Shown one piece after another: positions 1-8,870 of a stretch of 64,000 nucleotides of DNA. The notes beneath the pieces are model-generated. The model made no database searches and had not been told where the DNA came from. It worked only from the letters and a program-made list of their open reading frames with translations. The position numbers and the translations under genes were made by a program. The stretch spans positions 124,001 to 188,000 of the forward strand of contig CAVQIP010000024.1 in the NCBI GenBank assembly GCA_963712565.1. The letters are read 5' to 3'. The number at the start of each line of letters is the position of its first letter. Position 1 is the first letter of the stretch. The stretch comes from VAZQ01 sp963712565 (GTDB lineage Bacteria > Pseudomonadota > Alphaproteobacteria > Rhizobiales > Xanthobacteraceae).

Positions 1-87
1 GACTTGTCAATGCACCGGCAGCAATAGACGGAATGGATGCGGGGGGTCAGCGGCGGCGCCTGCCCAGCGACAGTCTCGTCTCGGAAT

Positions 88-444
88 TCACTTCGTCCAG
101 GTCGCCACCGCGGTCGTACCCTTCATCACCGACCACTTGTTGTCGCCGGCGGTGAGGATGCGGAAGCAGTTGGCCTTGGAGCCCTTCCAGGTCGTGCAGA
201 AGCCGTCCTTGGTGAGCTTCCAGGTGCCCTCCCCCTTGGCGCCGGCTGTTCCCACCGGCTCGCGCGTCATCTTGCCGTCCGCGGTGAACACCATCTTGAA
301 CTTGATGTTCGATGGCGTCGACGAGGTGAAGGCCTGGCCGGTGAAGAAGGTTGCCTGAATTTCGGTGGGTGCGAGCACCGCGGCACGGGCGGGCGCGATC
401 AAGGCGACGACGACCACGGCTGCCAACAACAAAGCACCACGCAT
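88..444 (-). CDS. small secreted protein of unknown function
   Basis: 118-residue protein. The N-terminus is a clear signal peptide (MRGALLL, a run of Ala/Val, then APARAA as a likely cleavage site). The mature part has two cysteines (GFCTTWKG and ANCFRI) and reads like a small beta-rich periplasmic domain with GTWKLT and WTK elements. The ATG at 444 was chosen because the signal peptide begins there and a GGGAGAGA sequence lies just upstream; the open frame continues to 600 without plausible extra protein. It is separated from the dehydrogenase gene by about 170 bp. I do not recognise a named family. Confidence 0.75.
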   Translation of the reverse strand: MRGALLLAAVVVVALIAPARAAVLAPTEIQATFFTGQAFTSSTPSNIKFKMVFTADGKMTREPVGTAGAKGEGTWKLTKDGFCTTWKGSKANCFRILTAGDNKWSVMKGTTAVATWTK

Positions 445-618
445 GGCGTCTCTCCCAAGGATTGTAGGACGGTCATGATACAGCAAATTGTGGCGAACCG
501 CAGCAAGGCCGGGAACGATCGCGCGGCCGGCGCCCGACTGCGTGACCGGGAATAGCCCGGATGTCGTCGGCCGAGGTCTGATGTCCGGCGCTGCCGGCAC
601 CGCATCGCCGTGCCGCCC

Positions 619-1620
619 TCAAAGCATCGAGGGCAGCACTCGGTCCGGTGGTCGGTGTCCATCCAAGAAGGTCTTGATGTTGACGATGACCTTCTCGCCC
701 ATGTCGATGCGGCCCTCCAGCGTCGCCGAACCCATATGCGGCAGCAGCACCACCTTGCCCAGGCGAGCAAGCTTGACGAGTTTCGGATTCACCGCCGGCT
801 CGTGCTCGAACACGTCGAGGCCCGCACCGGCGATGTCGCCCGCCGTGATCAGGCGCACCAACGCGTTCTCGTCGATGACCTCGCCGCGCGCGGTATTGAC
901 GATATAGGCCTCGGGACGAATGAGCTTGAGCCGGCGCGCCGACAGCAAGTGGTACGTCGCCGGCGTGTGCGGGCAGTTGACCGAGATGATGTCCATGCGG
1001 GCGAGCATCTGATCGAGGCTCTCCCAATAGGTTGCGGTGAGCTCCTCCTCGATCTTTGCCGGCACGCGGCGGCGGTTGTGATAGTGGATCTGCAGGCCGA
1101 AGGCGCGGGCGCGGCGCGCCACCGCTTGGCCGATCCGGCCCATGCCGATGATGCCCAGGCGCTTGCCCCAGATGCGATGGCCGAGCATCCAGGTCGGCGA
1201 CCAGCCGTTCCACGGCTTGTCCTCGCTCAGCACAGCGGCGCCCTCGGCGAGACGGCGGGGTACGGCGAGGATCAGCGCCATCGTCATGTCCGCGGTGTCC
1301 TCGGTAAGGACGCCGGGCGTGTTGGTCACGGTGATGCCGCGGCTGAGCGCGGTCGCGACATCGATATGGTCGACCCCGTTGCCGTAATTGGCGATCAGCT
1401 TGAGCTTGTCGCCGGCCTTGCTCAGCACGGAGGCGTCGATGCGATCCGTCACCGTCGGCACCAGGACGTCGGCGCGCTTCACCGTTTCGGCGAGTTCGGA
1501 CTGACTCATGGGCCTATCGTCGAGGTTGAGCTGCGCGTCGAAAAGTTCGCGCATACGGGTCTCGACGCTATCCGGCAGCTTGCGTGTAACGACGACCAGG
1601 GGCTTTTTGCGGTTCGCCAT
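619..1620 (-). CDS. D-2-hydroxyacid dehydrogenase (glyoxylate/hydroxypyruvate reductase type)
   Basis: 333-residue NAD(P)H-dependent dehydrogenase, expected to reduce glyoxylate or hydroxypyruvate in the cytosol. The Rossmann glycine motif GMGRIG is at residues 159-164. The catalytic trio of the family is visible as Arg245 (NTARGE), Glu274 (FEHEP) and His295 (LPHMGSAT). The length matches GyaR-type enzymes of rhizobia. The start MANRKK at 1620 fits the family; the open frame continues to 1878, but that part has no family similarity. Substrate is inferred from the family only. Confidence 0.9.
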   Translation of the reverse strand: MANRKKPLVVVTRKLPDSVETRMRELFDAQLNLDDRPMSQSELAETVKRADVLVPTVTDRIDASVLSKAGDKLKLIANYGNGVDHIDVATALSRGITVTNTPGVLTEDTADMTMALILAVPRRLAEGAAVLSEDKPWNGWSPTWMLGHRIWGKRLGIIGMGRIGQAVARRARAFGLQIHYHNRRRVPAKIEEELTATYWESLDQMLARMDIISVNCPHTPATYHLLSARRLKLIRPEAYIVNTARGEVIDENALVRLITAGDIAGAGLDVFEHEPAVNPKLVKLARLGKVVLLPHMGSATLEGRIDMGEKVIVNIKTFLDGHRPPDRVLPSML

Positions 1621-1863
1621 GCTCCGACCCTCGCCCGCCCGCGCCCCGCGCAAGGGTACGCTCCTCCGTTCAGGTCTCCTTAACCACCGTGCCCGACACT
1701 GCCGTCGCTCTCGACACGGGGCGCGGTCACAAGTCCCTCGGTTAACAGGGTTCCTCTCTAACAGATGGACCTGTGAAGACAAGCGCCCGCCCCGCAACCG
1801 AGGGTGACCGCCCAGCCGTTGCCGCTCGATCGCCACCGTAACTTGTTCCGCCGCCGTGACCCG

Positions 1864-2412
1864 ATGAATTCCAAGCACAGTTTGCAGGTTGCGCGGCGGT
1901 CATGGCTAGGCGCGCTCGCCCTGGTCGCGACGCTGACTTGCGTGGCGCCGGCGCGTGCCGCAGGTGACGTCGGCATCGGGTCCAAAAGCGGCCTTCCAGT
2001 GCCGCGCTTCGTCAGCCTCAAGCCTGATCGCGTCAATGTGCGCGGCGGGCCGACGCGCGACCACGAGGTGACCTTCGTTTATACCCGCGCCGGGTTGCCA
2101 GTGGAGATCACCGCGGAGTCGGATAATTGGCGCCGCATCCGCGATTGGGAAGGATCGGAGGGGTGGGTCTACCACTCGCTGCTGTCGGGACGGCGCACGG
2201 CGGTGGTCACGCCCAAGGACAAGACCCAGCTCGTGCCGCTTTACGATGCCGGCGCCGCCGATGCCATGGTCATCGCACGACTGCAGGCCGGCGTGCTGGC
2301 GGCGGTGAAGCGCTGCACCGGGAGCTGGTGCCGCATCGCTGGGCCGGGCTTCGATGGCTGGGTGGTGCAGGAACAACTCTGGGGCGTCTACCCGAACGAG
2401 AAGGTGGAGTGA
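1864..2412 (+). CDS. secreted SH3-domain protein
   Basis: 182 residues from MNSKHS. It has a signal peptide (basic start, hydrophobic core WLGALALVATL, then APARAA) followed by two SH3-like segments: one around RVNVRGGPTRDHEVTFVY to WVYHSLLSG and a second ending DGWVVQEQLWGVYP. This is the bacterial SH3 (SH3_4/DUF1058) architecture, probably periplasmic and possibly cell-wall or protein binding. It is divergent from the dehydrogenase gene and convergent with irr. An upstream in-frame ATG at 1804 is possible but would put charged residues before the signal peptide. Specific role unknown. Confidence 0.85.
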   Translation: MNSKHSLQVARRSWLGALALVATLTCVAPARAAGDVGIGSKSGLPVPRFVSLKPDRVNVRGGPTRDHEVTFVYTRAGLPVEITAESDNWRRIRDWEGSEGWVYHSLLSGRRTAVVTPKDKTQLVPLYDAGAADAMVIARLQAGVLAAVKRCTGSWCRIAGPGFDGWVVQEQLWGVYPNEKVE

Positions 2413-2513
2413 TCCGTCTCCGCGGCCCGCGCGCGCCATGCGCCGCCATGGAACTCGGGCCTGTCCGGGCACCGAACCGGAAGGGTCAGGGCGGGAGAAA
2501 CGGCCTGCCCGCG

Positions 2514-2539
2514 CGCCAGTCTGAATAGACCGACTGGCG
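2514..2539. terminator. possible bidirectional hairpin between convergent genes
   Basis: A perfect 8-bp inverted repeat (CGCCAGTC ... GACTGGCG, 10-nt loop) lies in the 155-bp gap between the convergent SH3 and irr genes. Neither side has a T-tract, so it is a weak candidate for an intrinsic terminator; it could equally protect 3' ends. Confidence 0.35.
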
Positions 2540-2567
2540 GTGACCGGCCCGGGGATAAGGGAACTCG

Positions 2568-3068
2568 TCAGCGCGGCTTGCGGCGCAACCGTACCACCAC
2601 GTCGATGCGTGCGACCTCGTAACCCTCCGGTGGAATCGGAGTGCGGCCGACAACCACGTCGGCGTCGGGAATGTCGAGCAGGTCGTTCTCGCCCTCGACG
2701 AAGAAATGGTGGTGCTGGGACACGTTGGTGTCGAAATAGGTCTTCGAGCCGTCGACGGCGACTTGGCGCAATAGTCCGACATCGGTGAATTGGTGCAGCG
2801 TGTTGTAGACGGTGGCGAGCGACACCGGCACCTTGGCCTTGCTGGCCTCCTCGTACAGCATTTCCGCGGTGATGTGGCGGTCGCCCTTGCCGAACAGGAT
2901 CCATCCGAGCGCCATGCGCTGGCGGGTCGGGCGCAAGCCCACGTCGCGGAGCATGGACTTCACGTCGTGCCAGGGACAACCCGTGAGCGCCGACCGCGGC
3001 GCGCTGCTTGCGAGCCGCTCGGGCGGCTCGACGGCGTTGGTGACGACGATGGTGCGCGACGGCGTCAT
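2568..3068 (-). CDS. irr: iron response regulator Irr (Fur family)
   Basis: 166-residue Fur-family regulator that in rhizobia controls haem and iron genes according to haem status. The N-terminal region carries the haem regulatory motif GCPWHD, with Cys31-Pro32; in Bradyrhizobium Irr this motif binds haem and triggers degradation. A His cluster (His119-121, QHHHFF) matches the second haem site. A winged helix with TRQRMALG and SLATVYNTLHQF is the DNA-binding part. The start MTPSRT at 3068 was preferred over upstream in-frame codons because it puts the motif at the usual distance. It is divergent from fabA, as in other Hyphomicrobiales. Confidence 0.95.
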   Translation of the reverse strand: MTPSRTIVVTNAVEPPERLASSAPRSALTGCPWHDVKSMLRDVGLRPTRQRMALGWILFGKGDRHITAEMLYEEASKAKVPVSLATVYNTLHQFTDVGLLRQVAVDGSKTYFDTNVSQHHHFFVEGENDLLDIPDADVVVGRTPIPPEGYEVARIDVVVRLRRKPR

Positions 3069-3269
3069 GAGCACTCTGAACCTTCTAAAAATCCCGCGGC
3101 GGAGATTGTTGCATTTGTAACATATGGCTCCGAAGATGCAACTGCCTCGCAATAAAGCTGGGGCAATTCTAATCTGGCCGATCCGGCGGGGGAGGCTGGC
3201 TTTGCCCCCTCGGCCGCCTATGTTAGGAGTTTCCAGGCTTTCGGGAGCGGGCAGGCGACCAAGGACGCG

Positions 3270-3806
3270 ATGCGGATGGAGAACCGGCGCACCAGCTTCG
3301 GATACGACGATCTATTGGCTTGCGCGCGGGGCGAATTGTTCGGCGTGGGCAATGCCCAGTTGCCGCTCCCCCCCATGCTCATGTTCGACCGCATTTCCGA
3401 AATCGCGGAGGCCGGCGGCGAATATGGCAAAGGCCTGGTTCGCGCCGTGCTCGACCTCAAGCCGGATCTCTGGTTCTTTCCCTGCCATTTCAAGGGTGAC
3501 CCAGTCATGCCAGGCTGCCTCGGCCTCGATGCGTTGTGGCAGTTGCTCGGGTTCTTCCTGGGCTGGCTCGGCGCGCCCGGCAAAGGGCGCGCGCTCGGGC
3601 TGGGCGAACTCAAATTCTCCGGCCAGGTCCTGCCGACCGTGAAGAACGTCGTCTACGGCATCGACATCAAACGGGTCATGCGCACCAAGCTCGTACTCGG
3701 GATCGCCGACGGCTGGCTGTCGGCCGACGGCTCGATCATCTATCGCGCGATCGACCTCAAGGTCGGTTTGTTCCGCCACGAAATGATGCAGCCGAGCGGA
3801 GGTTGA
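3270..3806 (+). CDS. fabA: 3-hydroxydecanoyl-ACP dehydratase/isomerase FabA
   Basis: 178 residues. FabA dehydrates 3-hydroxydecanoyl-ACP and isomerises trans-2- to cis-3-decenoyl-ACP, the branch point to unsaturated fatty acids. The hot-dog active-site segment WFFPCHFKGDPVMPGCLGLDALWQ is intact, with His73 and Asp87 as the catalytic pair. Two ATGs (3270 and 3276) are both compatible with the AAGGA upstream; the first is used here. It is followed by fabB after 49 bp and fabI, forming the anaerobic-type unsaturated fatty acid unit. Confidence 0.95.
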   Translation: MRMENRRTSFGYDDLLACARGELFGVGNAQLPLPPMLMFDRISEIAEAGGEYGKGLVRAVLDLKPDLWFFPCHFKGDPVMPGCLGLDALWQLLGFFLGWLGAPGKGRALGLGELKFSGQVLPTVKNVVYGIDIKRVMRTKLVLGIADGWLSADGSIIYRAIDLKVGLFRHEMMQPSGG

Positions 3807-3855
3807 CGGCGGCGGCCGCGCTCGCCGCGCGGACCAGGATGCGGACGAGGCATGC

Positions 3856-5073
3856 ATGAGACGGGTCGTCGTCACCGGGATGGGCATCGTCTCATCGATC
3901 GGCAACAACACCCAGGAAGTTCTGGCGAGCCTGCGCGAGGCCAAGTCGGGCATTTCGCGCGCCGCCAAGTACGCTGAGCTCGGGTTTCGCTGCCAGGTGC
4001 ACGGCGCGCCCACCCTCAACGCGGAGGAGACGATCGATCGCCGCGCCATGCGCTTCCTCGGCGGCGGGGCAGCCTGGAACCATGTCGCCATGGAGCAGGC
4101 GATCCGCGACGCCGGCCTCGAGGAGGGCGAAGTCTCCCACGAGATGACGGGCATCATCATGGGCTCGGGCGGGCCTTCGACGCGCGCCATCGTCGAGGCC
4201 GCCGACACTGCCCGCAACAAGAGCCCGAAGCGCGTCGGACCGTTCGCCGTGCCCAAGGCGATGTCGTCCACCGCTTCCGCGACGCTCGCCACCTGGTTCA
4301 AGATTAGGGGGGTCAATTATTCGATCTCGTCGGCCTGCGCCACGTCGAACCATTGTATCGGCAACGCGACGGAAGTGATCCAGATGGGCAAGCAGGACGT
4401 GATCTTCGCCGGCGGCTGCGAGGAGCTCGATTGGACGCTCTCGGTGCTGTTCGATGCCATGGGCGCCATGTCCTCGGGCTTCAATCAGACGCCGGACAAG
4501 GCTTCGCGCGCCTATGACGTCGACCGTGACGGCTTTGTCATCGCCGGGGGCGCGGGCGTGCTGGTGCTGGAGGAGCTCGAACACGCCAAGGCGCGGGGCG
4601 CCCGCATCTACGCCGAGGTCGCGGGCTATGGCGCTACCTCCGATGGCTTCGACATGGTGGCGCCCTCGGGCGAGGGGGCGGTGCGCTGCATGCGCATGGC
4701 GCTCAAGGACGTCCGGGCGCCGGTCGATTACATCAACCCGCACGCGACCTCGACGCCGATCGGCGATGTCAAAGAGATCGAGGCGGTTCGCGAAGTCTTC
4801 GGCGGCCGATGCCCGCCGATCGCGGCTACCAAATCGCTCACCGGCCATTCGCTCGGCGCCGCCGGCGCGCAGGAGGCGATCTACTCGCTGCTGATGATGA
4901 ATAACGGCTTCATCTGCGAGAGCGCCAACATCGAGAATCTCGATCCGGCTTTCGCCGATATGCCGATCGTGCGCGAGCGCCGCGACAACGTGAAGCTCGG
5001 CTGCGTGCTGTCGAATTCCTTCGGTTTCGGCGGCACCAATGCCTCGGTGGTGCTCAAGCGCCTCGATGCTTGA
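3856..5073 (+). CDS. fabB: 3-oxoacyl-ACP synthase I FabB
   Basis: 405-residue beta-ketoacyl-ACP synthase I that elongates cis-3-decenoyl-ACP and so commits carbon to unsaturated fatty acids. The Cys-His-His triad is visible: Cys161 in SSACATSNHC, His296 in NPHATSTPIGD and His331 in KSLTGHSLGAAG. The start MRRVVVTGMG is the usual FabB start. It sits between fabA and fabI, so the three are probably one transcript. Confidence 0.95.
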   Translation: MRRVVVTGMGIVSSIGNNTQEVLASLREAKSGISRAAKYAELGFRCQVHGAPTLNAEETIDRRAMRFLGGGAAWNHVAMEQAIRDAGLEEGEVSHEMTGIIMGSGGPSTRAIVEAADTARNKSPKRVGPFAVPKAMSSTASATLATWFKIRGVNYSISSACATSNHCIGNATEVIQMGKQDVIFAGGCEELDWTLSVLFDAMGAMSSGFNQTPDKASRAYDVDRDGFVIAGGAGVLVLEELEHAKARGARIYAEVAGYGATSDGFDMVAPSGEGAVRCMRMALKDVRAPVDYINPHATSTPIGDVKEIEAVREVFGGRCPPIAATKSLTGHSLGAAGAQEAIYSLLMMNNGFICESANIENLDPAFADMPIVRERRDNVKLGCVLSNSFGFGGTNASVVLKRLDA

Positions 5074-5088
5074 GGGCGTGGACAAAGG

Positions 5089-5136
5089 TCAATTCGGGCT
5101 GTCGTGCGGGTATCAATTCGGCCTGTCGGGCGGGTA
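5089..5136. repeat. tandem 24-bp direct repeat upstream of fabI
   Basis: Two head-to-tail copies of a 24-bp unit starting TCAATTCGG and ending GCGGGTA (5089-5112 and 5113-5136) differ at only two positions. A partial third echo (AAGTTCGGG) follows. The repeat fills most of the 83-bp fabB-fabI gap, so it would be in the fabI leader of a polycistronic mRNA or in a separate fabI promoter. Confidence 0.85.
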
Positions 5137-5156
5137 AAAGGATAAGTTCGGGCGCC

Positions 5157-5996
5157 ATGACGCAACTGATGCAAGACAAGCGCGGACTGATCATGGGGGT
5201 CGCCAACGACCACTCGATCGCCTGGGGCATTGCCCGGACGCTCGCCGCCCAGGGCGCGACGCTCGCCTTCACCTATCAAGGCGAAGCCCTCGGCCGACGC
5301 GTCAAGCCGCTGGCCGAGTCGGTGGGCGCCTCGCTGCTGTTGCCGTGCGACGTCGAACAGGAGGCTTCGCTCGACGCCGTTTTCGCCGCGATCGCGGAGA
5401 AATGGGGCTCGCTCGACTTCGTCGTCCACGCCATCGCCTTTTCCGACAAGAACGAGCTCAAGGGCCGTTACGCCGACACCACGCGCGGGAACTTCGTGCG
5501 AACGATGATCATCTCCTGCTTCTCTTTCACGGAGGTGGCGAAGCGCGCGGCCGCGCTGATGCCGGCCGGTGGCGCGATGCTGACGCTGACTTACAATGGC
5601 GGGCAGCGGGCGATGCCGAACTACAACGTCATGGGCGTTGCGAAGGCCGCCCTCGAAGCGTCGGTGCGCTATCTCGCTGTCGATTTCGGGCCGGCAGCCA
5701 TCCGCGTCAACGCCATCTCCGCCGGACCGATCCGCACGCTCGCCGGCGCCGGCATCAGCGATGCCCGGCAGATGTTCGCCTTCCAGCAACGCCACTCGCC
5801 GCTGCGCCGTGGCGTAACGCTGGACGAAATCGGAGGAGCCGCGCTCTATCTGCTCTCGGATCTCTCGACCGGCGTCACCGGTGACGTGCATTTCGTGGAT
5901 TCCGGCTACAACGTGATCGCGATGCCGCATCCCGCCTCCCTCAAGGATGAGACCGCGGCGAACGAGAGCGCCATCGCCAAGGACGCGGCGCAGTAG
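5157..5996 (+). CDS. fabI: enoyl-ACP reductase (NADH) FabI
   Basis: 279-residue short-chain dehydrogenase-type enoyl-ACP reductase, last step of each fatty acid elongation cycle and the target class of triclosan-type inhibitors. The atypical N-terminal nucleotide motif GVANDHSIAWGIA and the Tyr146, Tyr156 and Lys163 residues (TYNGG and PNYNVMGVAK) match the E. coli numbering. The start MTQLMQDKRG at 5157 gives the expected N-terminus; the open frame begins 87 bp earlier inside the tandem repeat. It ends with a short acidic/alanine tail. Confidence 0.95.
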   Translation: MTQLMQDKRGLIMGVANDHSIAWGIARTLAAQGATLAFTYQGEALGRRVKPLAESVGASLLLPCDVEQEASLDAVFAAIAEKWGSLDFVVHAIAFSDKNELKGRYADTTRGNFVRTMIISCFSFTEVAKRAAALMPAGGAMLTLTYNGGQRAMPNYNVMGVAKAALEASVRYLAVDFGPAAIRVNAISAGPIRTLAGAGISDARQMFAFQQRHSPLRRGVTLDEIGGAALYLLSDLSTGVTGDVHFVDSGYNVIAMPHPASLKDETAANESAIAKDAAQ

Positions 5997-6025
5997 TGCG
6001 CCGAACGCCGCGCCCCGACGCGGCG

Positions 6026-6193
6026 TTACAGCCGATACAGCACGCGATACTTGGCCTGGTAATCGTCGATCGCCAGATGCTTGGCTGGCTGCAGAATCAC
6101 CGAGATGATCTTCTCCGGCTGGATCTGATTCTCCGTAATCGGGGTGTTGAGCGCCTCGGGTTGGACGCAAAGGCAAAACCGGCGGCAGCTCAC
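6026..6193 (-). CDS. candidate small ORF, 55 residues, function unknown
   Basis: Minus-strand frame with a GTG at 6193 and a stop at 6026-6028. The peptide (VSCRRFCLC ... YQAKYRVLYRL) has three cysteines near its start and a soluble C-terminal part. Third codon positions are mostly G or C, as in neighbouring real genes, and the opposite strand offers nothing better in this 230-bp stretch. There is no ATG and no convincing ribosome binding site, so the start is uncertain and it could be the relic of a longer gene. Confidence 0.3.
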   Translation of the reverse strand: MSCRRFCLCVQPEALNTPITENQIQPEKIISVILQPAKHLAIDDYQAKYRVLYRL

Positions 6194-6229
6194 GGCGCCG
6201 GTCGAAACCCCCGCAATGGGGCGTAGGCG

Positions 6230-6400
6230 ATGGGCGATCCGCTCTATCACGACGACGACCGGCGCAAGCGCCTGATCGCCGATCCGCGCCTCGCGCCCGC
6301 GCTCATGCGGGTGCAATGGCTCAAGATTGCGAGCGGGGTCGCTGCGCTCGGTCTCATCGCCGCGATCTTGATCGTGTGGCGCTGGCACGGGATGAATTGA
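6230..6400 (+). CDS. small single-pass membrane protein (56 residues)
   Basis: ATG at 6230, stop TGA ending at 6400. The N-terminal half is charged and soluble (MGDPLYHDDDRRKR ...), followed by one predicted transmembrane helix (ASGVAALGLIAAILIVW) and a short C-terminal tail ending HGMN. Codon third positions are strongly G/C, like the neighbours, which supports coding. The ribosome binding site is poor. Family not recognised. It lies alone between fabI and the convergent pnp. Confidence 0.55.
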   Translation: MGDPLYHDDDRRKRLIADPRLAPALMRVQWLKIASGVAALGLIAAILIVWRWHGMN

Positions 6401-6521
6401 GCGCGCCACCGCTGCCGAGATTTGCTGGGTGCGGCGGTCGCCGCCGCGAGGGCCCATTGTCGCAATGAAGAGGCGGCCTCCCGGCCGCCCCTTCAACGCT
6501 CCTTGAAAACGCGCGTCGGAC

Positions 6522-8702
6522 CTATTCCCCGCCGATCGCCGCCTCGCGCGGCTGGTCGCCGCGCTGCTGCTCAACTTCGGCCTTCTGCTTGGCTTCGAGG
6601 TCTTCGCCGGTGGCTTGGTCGACGACCTTCATGGAGAGGCGCACCTTGCCGCGCTCGTCGAAGCCGAGCAGCTTCACCTTCACCTTGTCGCCTTCCTTGA
6701 CGACATCGGTGACCTTCTGCACCCGACGCGGCGCCAGCTGGCTGATATGCACCAAGCCGTCCTTGGCGCCGAAGAAATTCACGAAGGCGCCGAAATCCAT
6801 CACCTTGACCACCGTTCCTTCGTAGATGTGACCGACTTCGGGCTCGGAGGCGATCGACTTGATCCAGTTGATCGCCGCCTTCATCGCGTCGCCATTGGCG
6901 GACGCCACCTTCACCGTGCCGTCGTCGGAAATATCGATCTTGGCGCCGGTTTTCTCCACGATCTCGCGGATCACCTTGCCGCCGGTGCCGATGACCTCGC
7001 GGATCTTGTCGGTCGGGATCGAGAACACCTCGATGCGCGGTGCGTGTTCACCGAGCTCGGCGCGCGCCGACGTCAGCGCCTTCGCCATCTCGCCGAGGAT
7101 GTGGATGCGGCCGTCCTTCGCCTGGGCCAGCGCAACGCGCATGATCTCCTCGGTTATGCCGGCGATCTTGATGTCCATCTGCAGCGAGGTCACGCCCCGT
7201 TCGGTGCCGGCCACCTTGAAATCCATGTCGCCGAGATGGTCTTCGTCGCCGAGGATGTCGGAAAGCACGGCGTAGCGCTGGTCCTCGAGGATGAGGCCCA
7301 TGGCGATGCCGGCGGTCGGGCGCTTGAGCGGGACGCCCGCATCCATCAGCGCCAGCGAGGTGCCGCACACGGTGGCCATCGAGGAAGAGCCGTTCGATTC
7401 CGTGATCTCCGACACCACCCGGATGGTATACGGGAACTCGTGGCTGAGCGGCAGGATCGGATGGATGGCGCGCCAAGCGAGCTTGCCGTGGCCGATTTCC
7501 CGGCGGCGCGGGCCTCCCATTCGTCCGGTCTCGCCGACCGAGAACGGCGGGAAGTTGTAATGCAGGAGGAACGTCTCCTTGTAGGTTCCGTGCAGCGCGT
7601 CGATCCACTGCTCATCCTCGCCGGTGCCCAGCGTAGCCACCACCAGCGCCTGCGTCTCGCCGCGCGTGAACAGCGCCGAGCCGTGCGCGCGCGGCAGCAC
7701 GCCGACCTCCGAGACGATGGGGCGCACCGTCTTCACGTCGCGGCCGTCGATGCGACGGCCGCTATCGAGGATGTTCCAGCGCACGATCTTGGCTTCGATG
7801 GACTTGAAGACGCTCGCGACCTGCTGCTCGGTATAGGGCGGATTGTCCACGCCCTCGGGGCAGAAATGCGCAACGACTTTCGTCTTGGCGGCGTCGATCG
7901 CCTTGTGGCGCTCCGCCTTGTTCGGGATCGCGTAGGCCGCGCGCAATTCCGGCTCGATCAGTCCGAGCATTTCTCTTTCGAGCGCCGAGCTATCCGCCAC
8001 TTGCAGCTCGCGGGGCTCTTTCGCGGCCTTTTCCGCCAGCTTGATGATGGCGTCGATCACAGGCTGGAAATGGCGATGGCCGAACATCACGGCGCCGAGC
8101 ATCACGTCTTCGCTCAGCTCTTTCGCTTCCGATTCGACCATCAGAACCGCGTCCTGGGTGCCGGCGACGACGAGGTCGAGCTGGCTCTCCGCCATTTCGT
8201 CAAGCAGCGGATTGAGCACATATTCATTGTTGACGAAGCCGACGCGCGCGGCGCCGATCGGACCCATGAAAGGTGCTCCCGAGAGGGTGAGCGCCGCCGA
8301 GGCCGCGATCATTGCCAAAACGTCGGGATCGTTCTCGAGATCGTGCGAAAGCGTCGTCACGATCACCTGGGTTTCGTTGCGCCAGCCCTCGGCGAACAAC
8401 GGCCGCACCGGCCGGTCGATCAGCCGCGAGACCAGCGTCTCCTTCTCCGTCGGACGGCCTTCGCGCTTGAAATAACCGCCAGGTATGCGACCCGCGGCGT
8501 AAAACTTCTCCTGATAGTCGACGGTGAGCGGCAGGAAGTCTACGCCTTCTCGCGGCTCCTTGGCTGCGACTACGGTCGCCAGCACCTTTGACTCGCCATA
8601 AGTGGCGACAACGGCGCCATCGGCTTGGCGCGCGATTTTGCCGGTCTCTAGGACGAGCTTGCGCCCTCCCCAGTCGAGCTCAACACGATGGATATCGAAC
8701 AT
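6522..8702 (-). CDS. pnp: polynucleotide phosphorylase PNPase
   Basis: 726-residue 3'-5' phosphorolytic exoribonuclease of the RNA degradosome. Two RNase PH-like halves are followed by a KH domain (IREVIGTGGKVIREIVEKTGA, about residues 560-615) and an S1 domain (VVKVMDFGAFVNFFG ... GLVHIS, about 624-697), the standard architecture and length. The FKREGRPTEKE motif near residue 80 and the family start MFDIHRVELDWGG are present. It is downstream of rpsO on the same strand, separated by 250 bp that contain a hairpin. Confidence 0.97.
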   Translation of the reverse strand: MFDIHRVELDWGGRKLVLETGKIARQADGAVVATYGESKVLATVVAAKEPREGVDFLPLTVDYQEKFYAAGRIPGGYFKREGRPTEKETLVSRLIDRPVRPLFAEGWRNETQVIVTTLSHDLENDPDVLAMIAASAALTLSGAPFMGPIGAARVGFVNNEYVLNPLLDEMAESQLDLVVAGTQDAVLMVESEAKELSEDVMLGAVMFGHRHFQPVIDAIIKLAEKAAKEPRELQVADSSALEREMLGLIEPELRAAYAIPNKAERHKAIDAAKTKVVAHFCPEGVDNPPYTEQQVASVFKSIEAKIVRWNILDSGRRIDGRDVKTVRPIVSEVGVLPRAHGSALFTRGETQALVVATLGTGEDEQWIDALHGTYKETFLLHYNFPPFSVGETGRMGGPRRREIGHGKLAWRAIHPILPLSHEFPYTIRVVSEITESNGSSSMATVCGTSLALMDAGVPLKRPTAGIAMGLILEDQRYAVLSDILGDEDHLGDMDFKVAGTERGVTSLQMDIKIAGITEEIMRVALAQAKDGRIHILGEMAKALTSARAELGEHAPRIEVFSIPTDKIREVIGTGGKVIREIVEKTGAKIDISDDGTVKVASANGDAMKAAINWIKSIASEPEVGHIYEGTVVKVMDFGAFVNFFGAKDGLVHISQLAPRRVQKVTDVVKEGDKVKVKLLGFDERGKVRLSMKVVDQATGEDLEAKQKAEVEQQRGDQPREAAIGGE

Positions 8703-8870
8703 TGCGATCGTCTTTCATGGTTTTTGCGGAGGTGCGAAAGCCATGAGCAAGACGGCGGGAAGCTGCCGTCCGCGGCGATGCCGCAAATCGAAGCAGCGTC
8801 CGGCGATCCTGCCATGGCCTTCGAGCCTTCCATTGAACGGACGGGCGATCATTCGACCCGTCTCCCAAAT

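Noticed and set aside
3073..3090. Possible iron control element (Irr box) before irr: TCTGAAccTTCTAAA
   Set aside because: One half matches TTCTAAA, but the other half and the 2-bp centre depart from the consensus as I know it, and it lies only a few bases before the start codon.
6615..8591. 658-codon open frame antisense to pnp
   Set aside because: Shadow of the pnp codon bias; low-complexity composition with no ribosome binding site or family resemblance.
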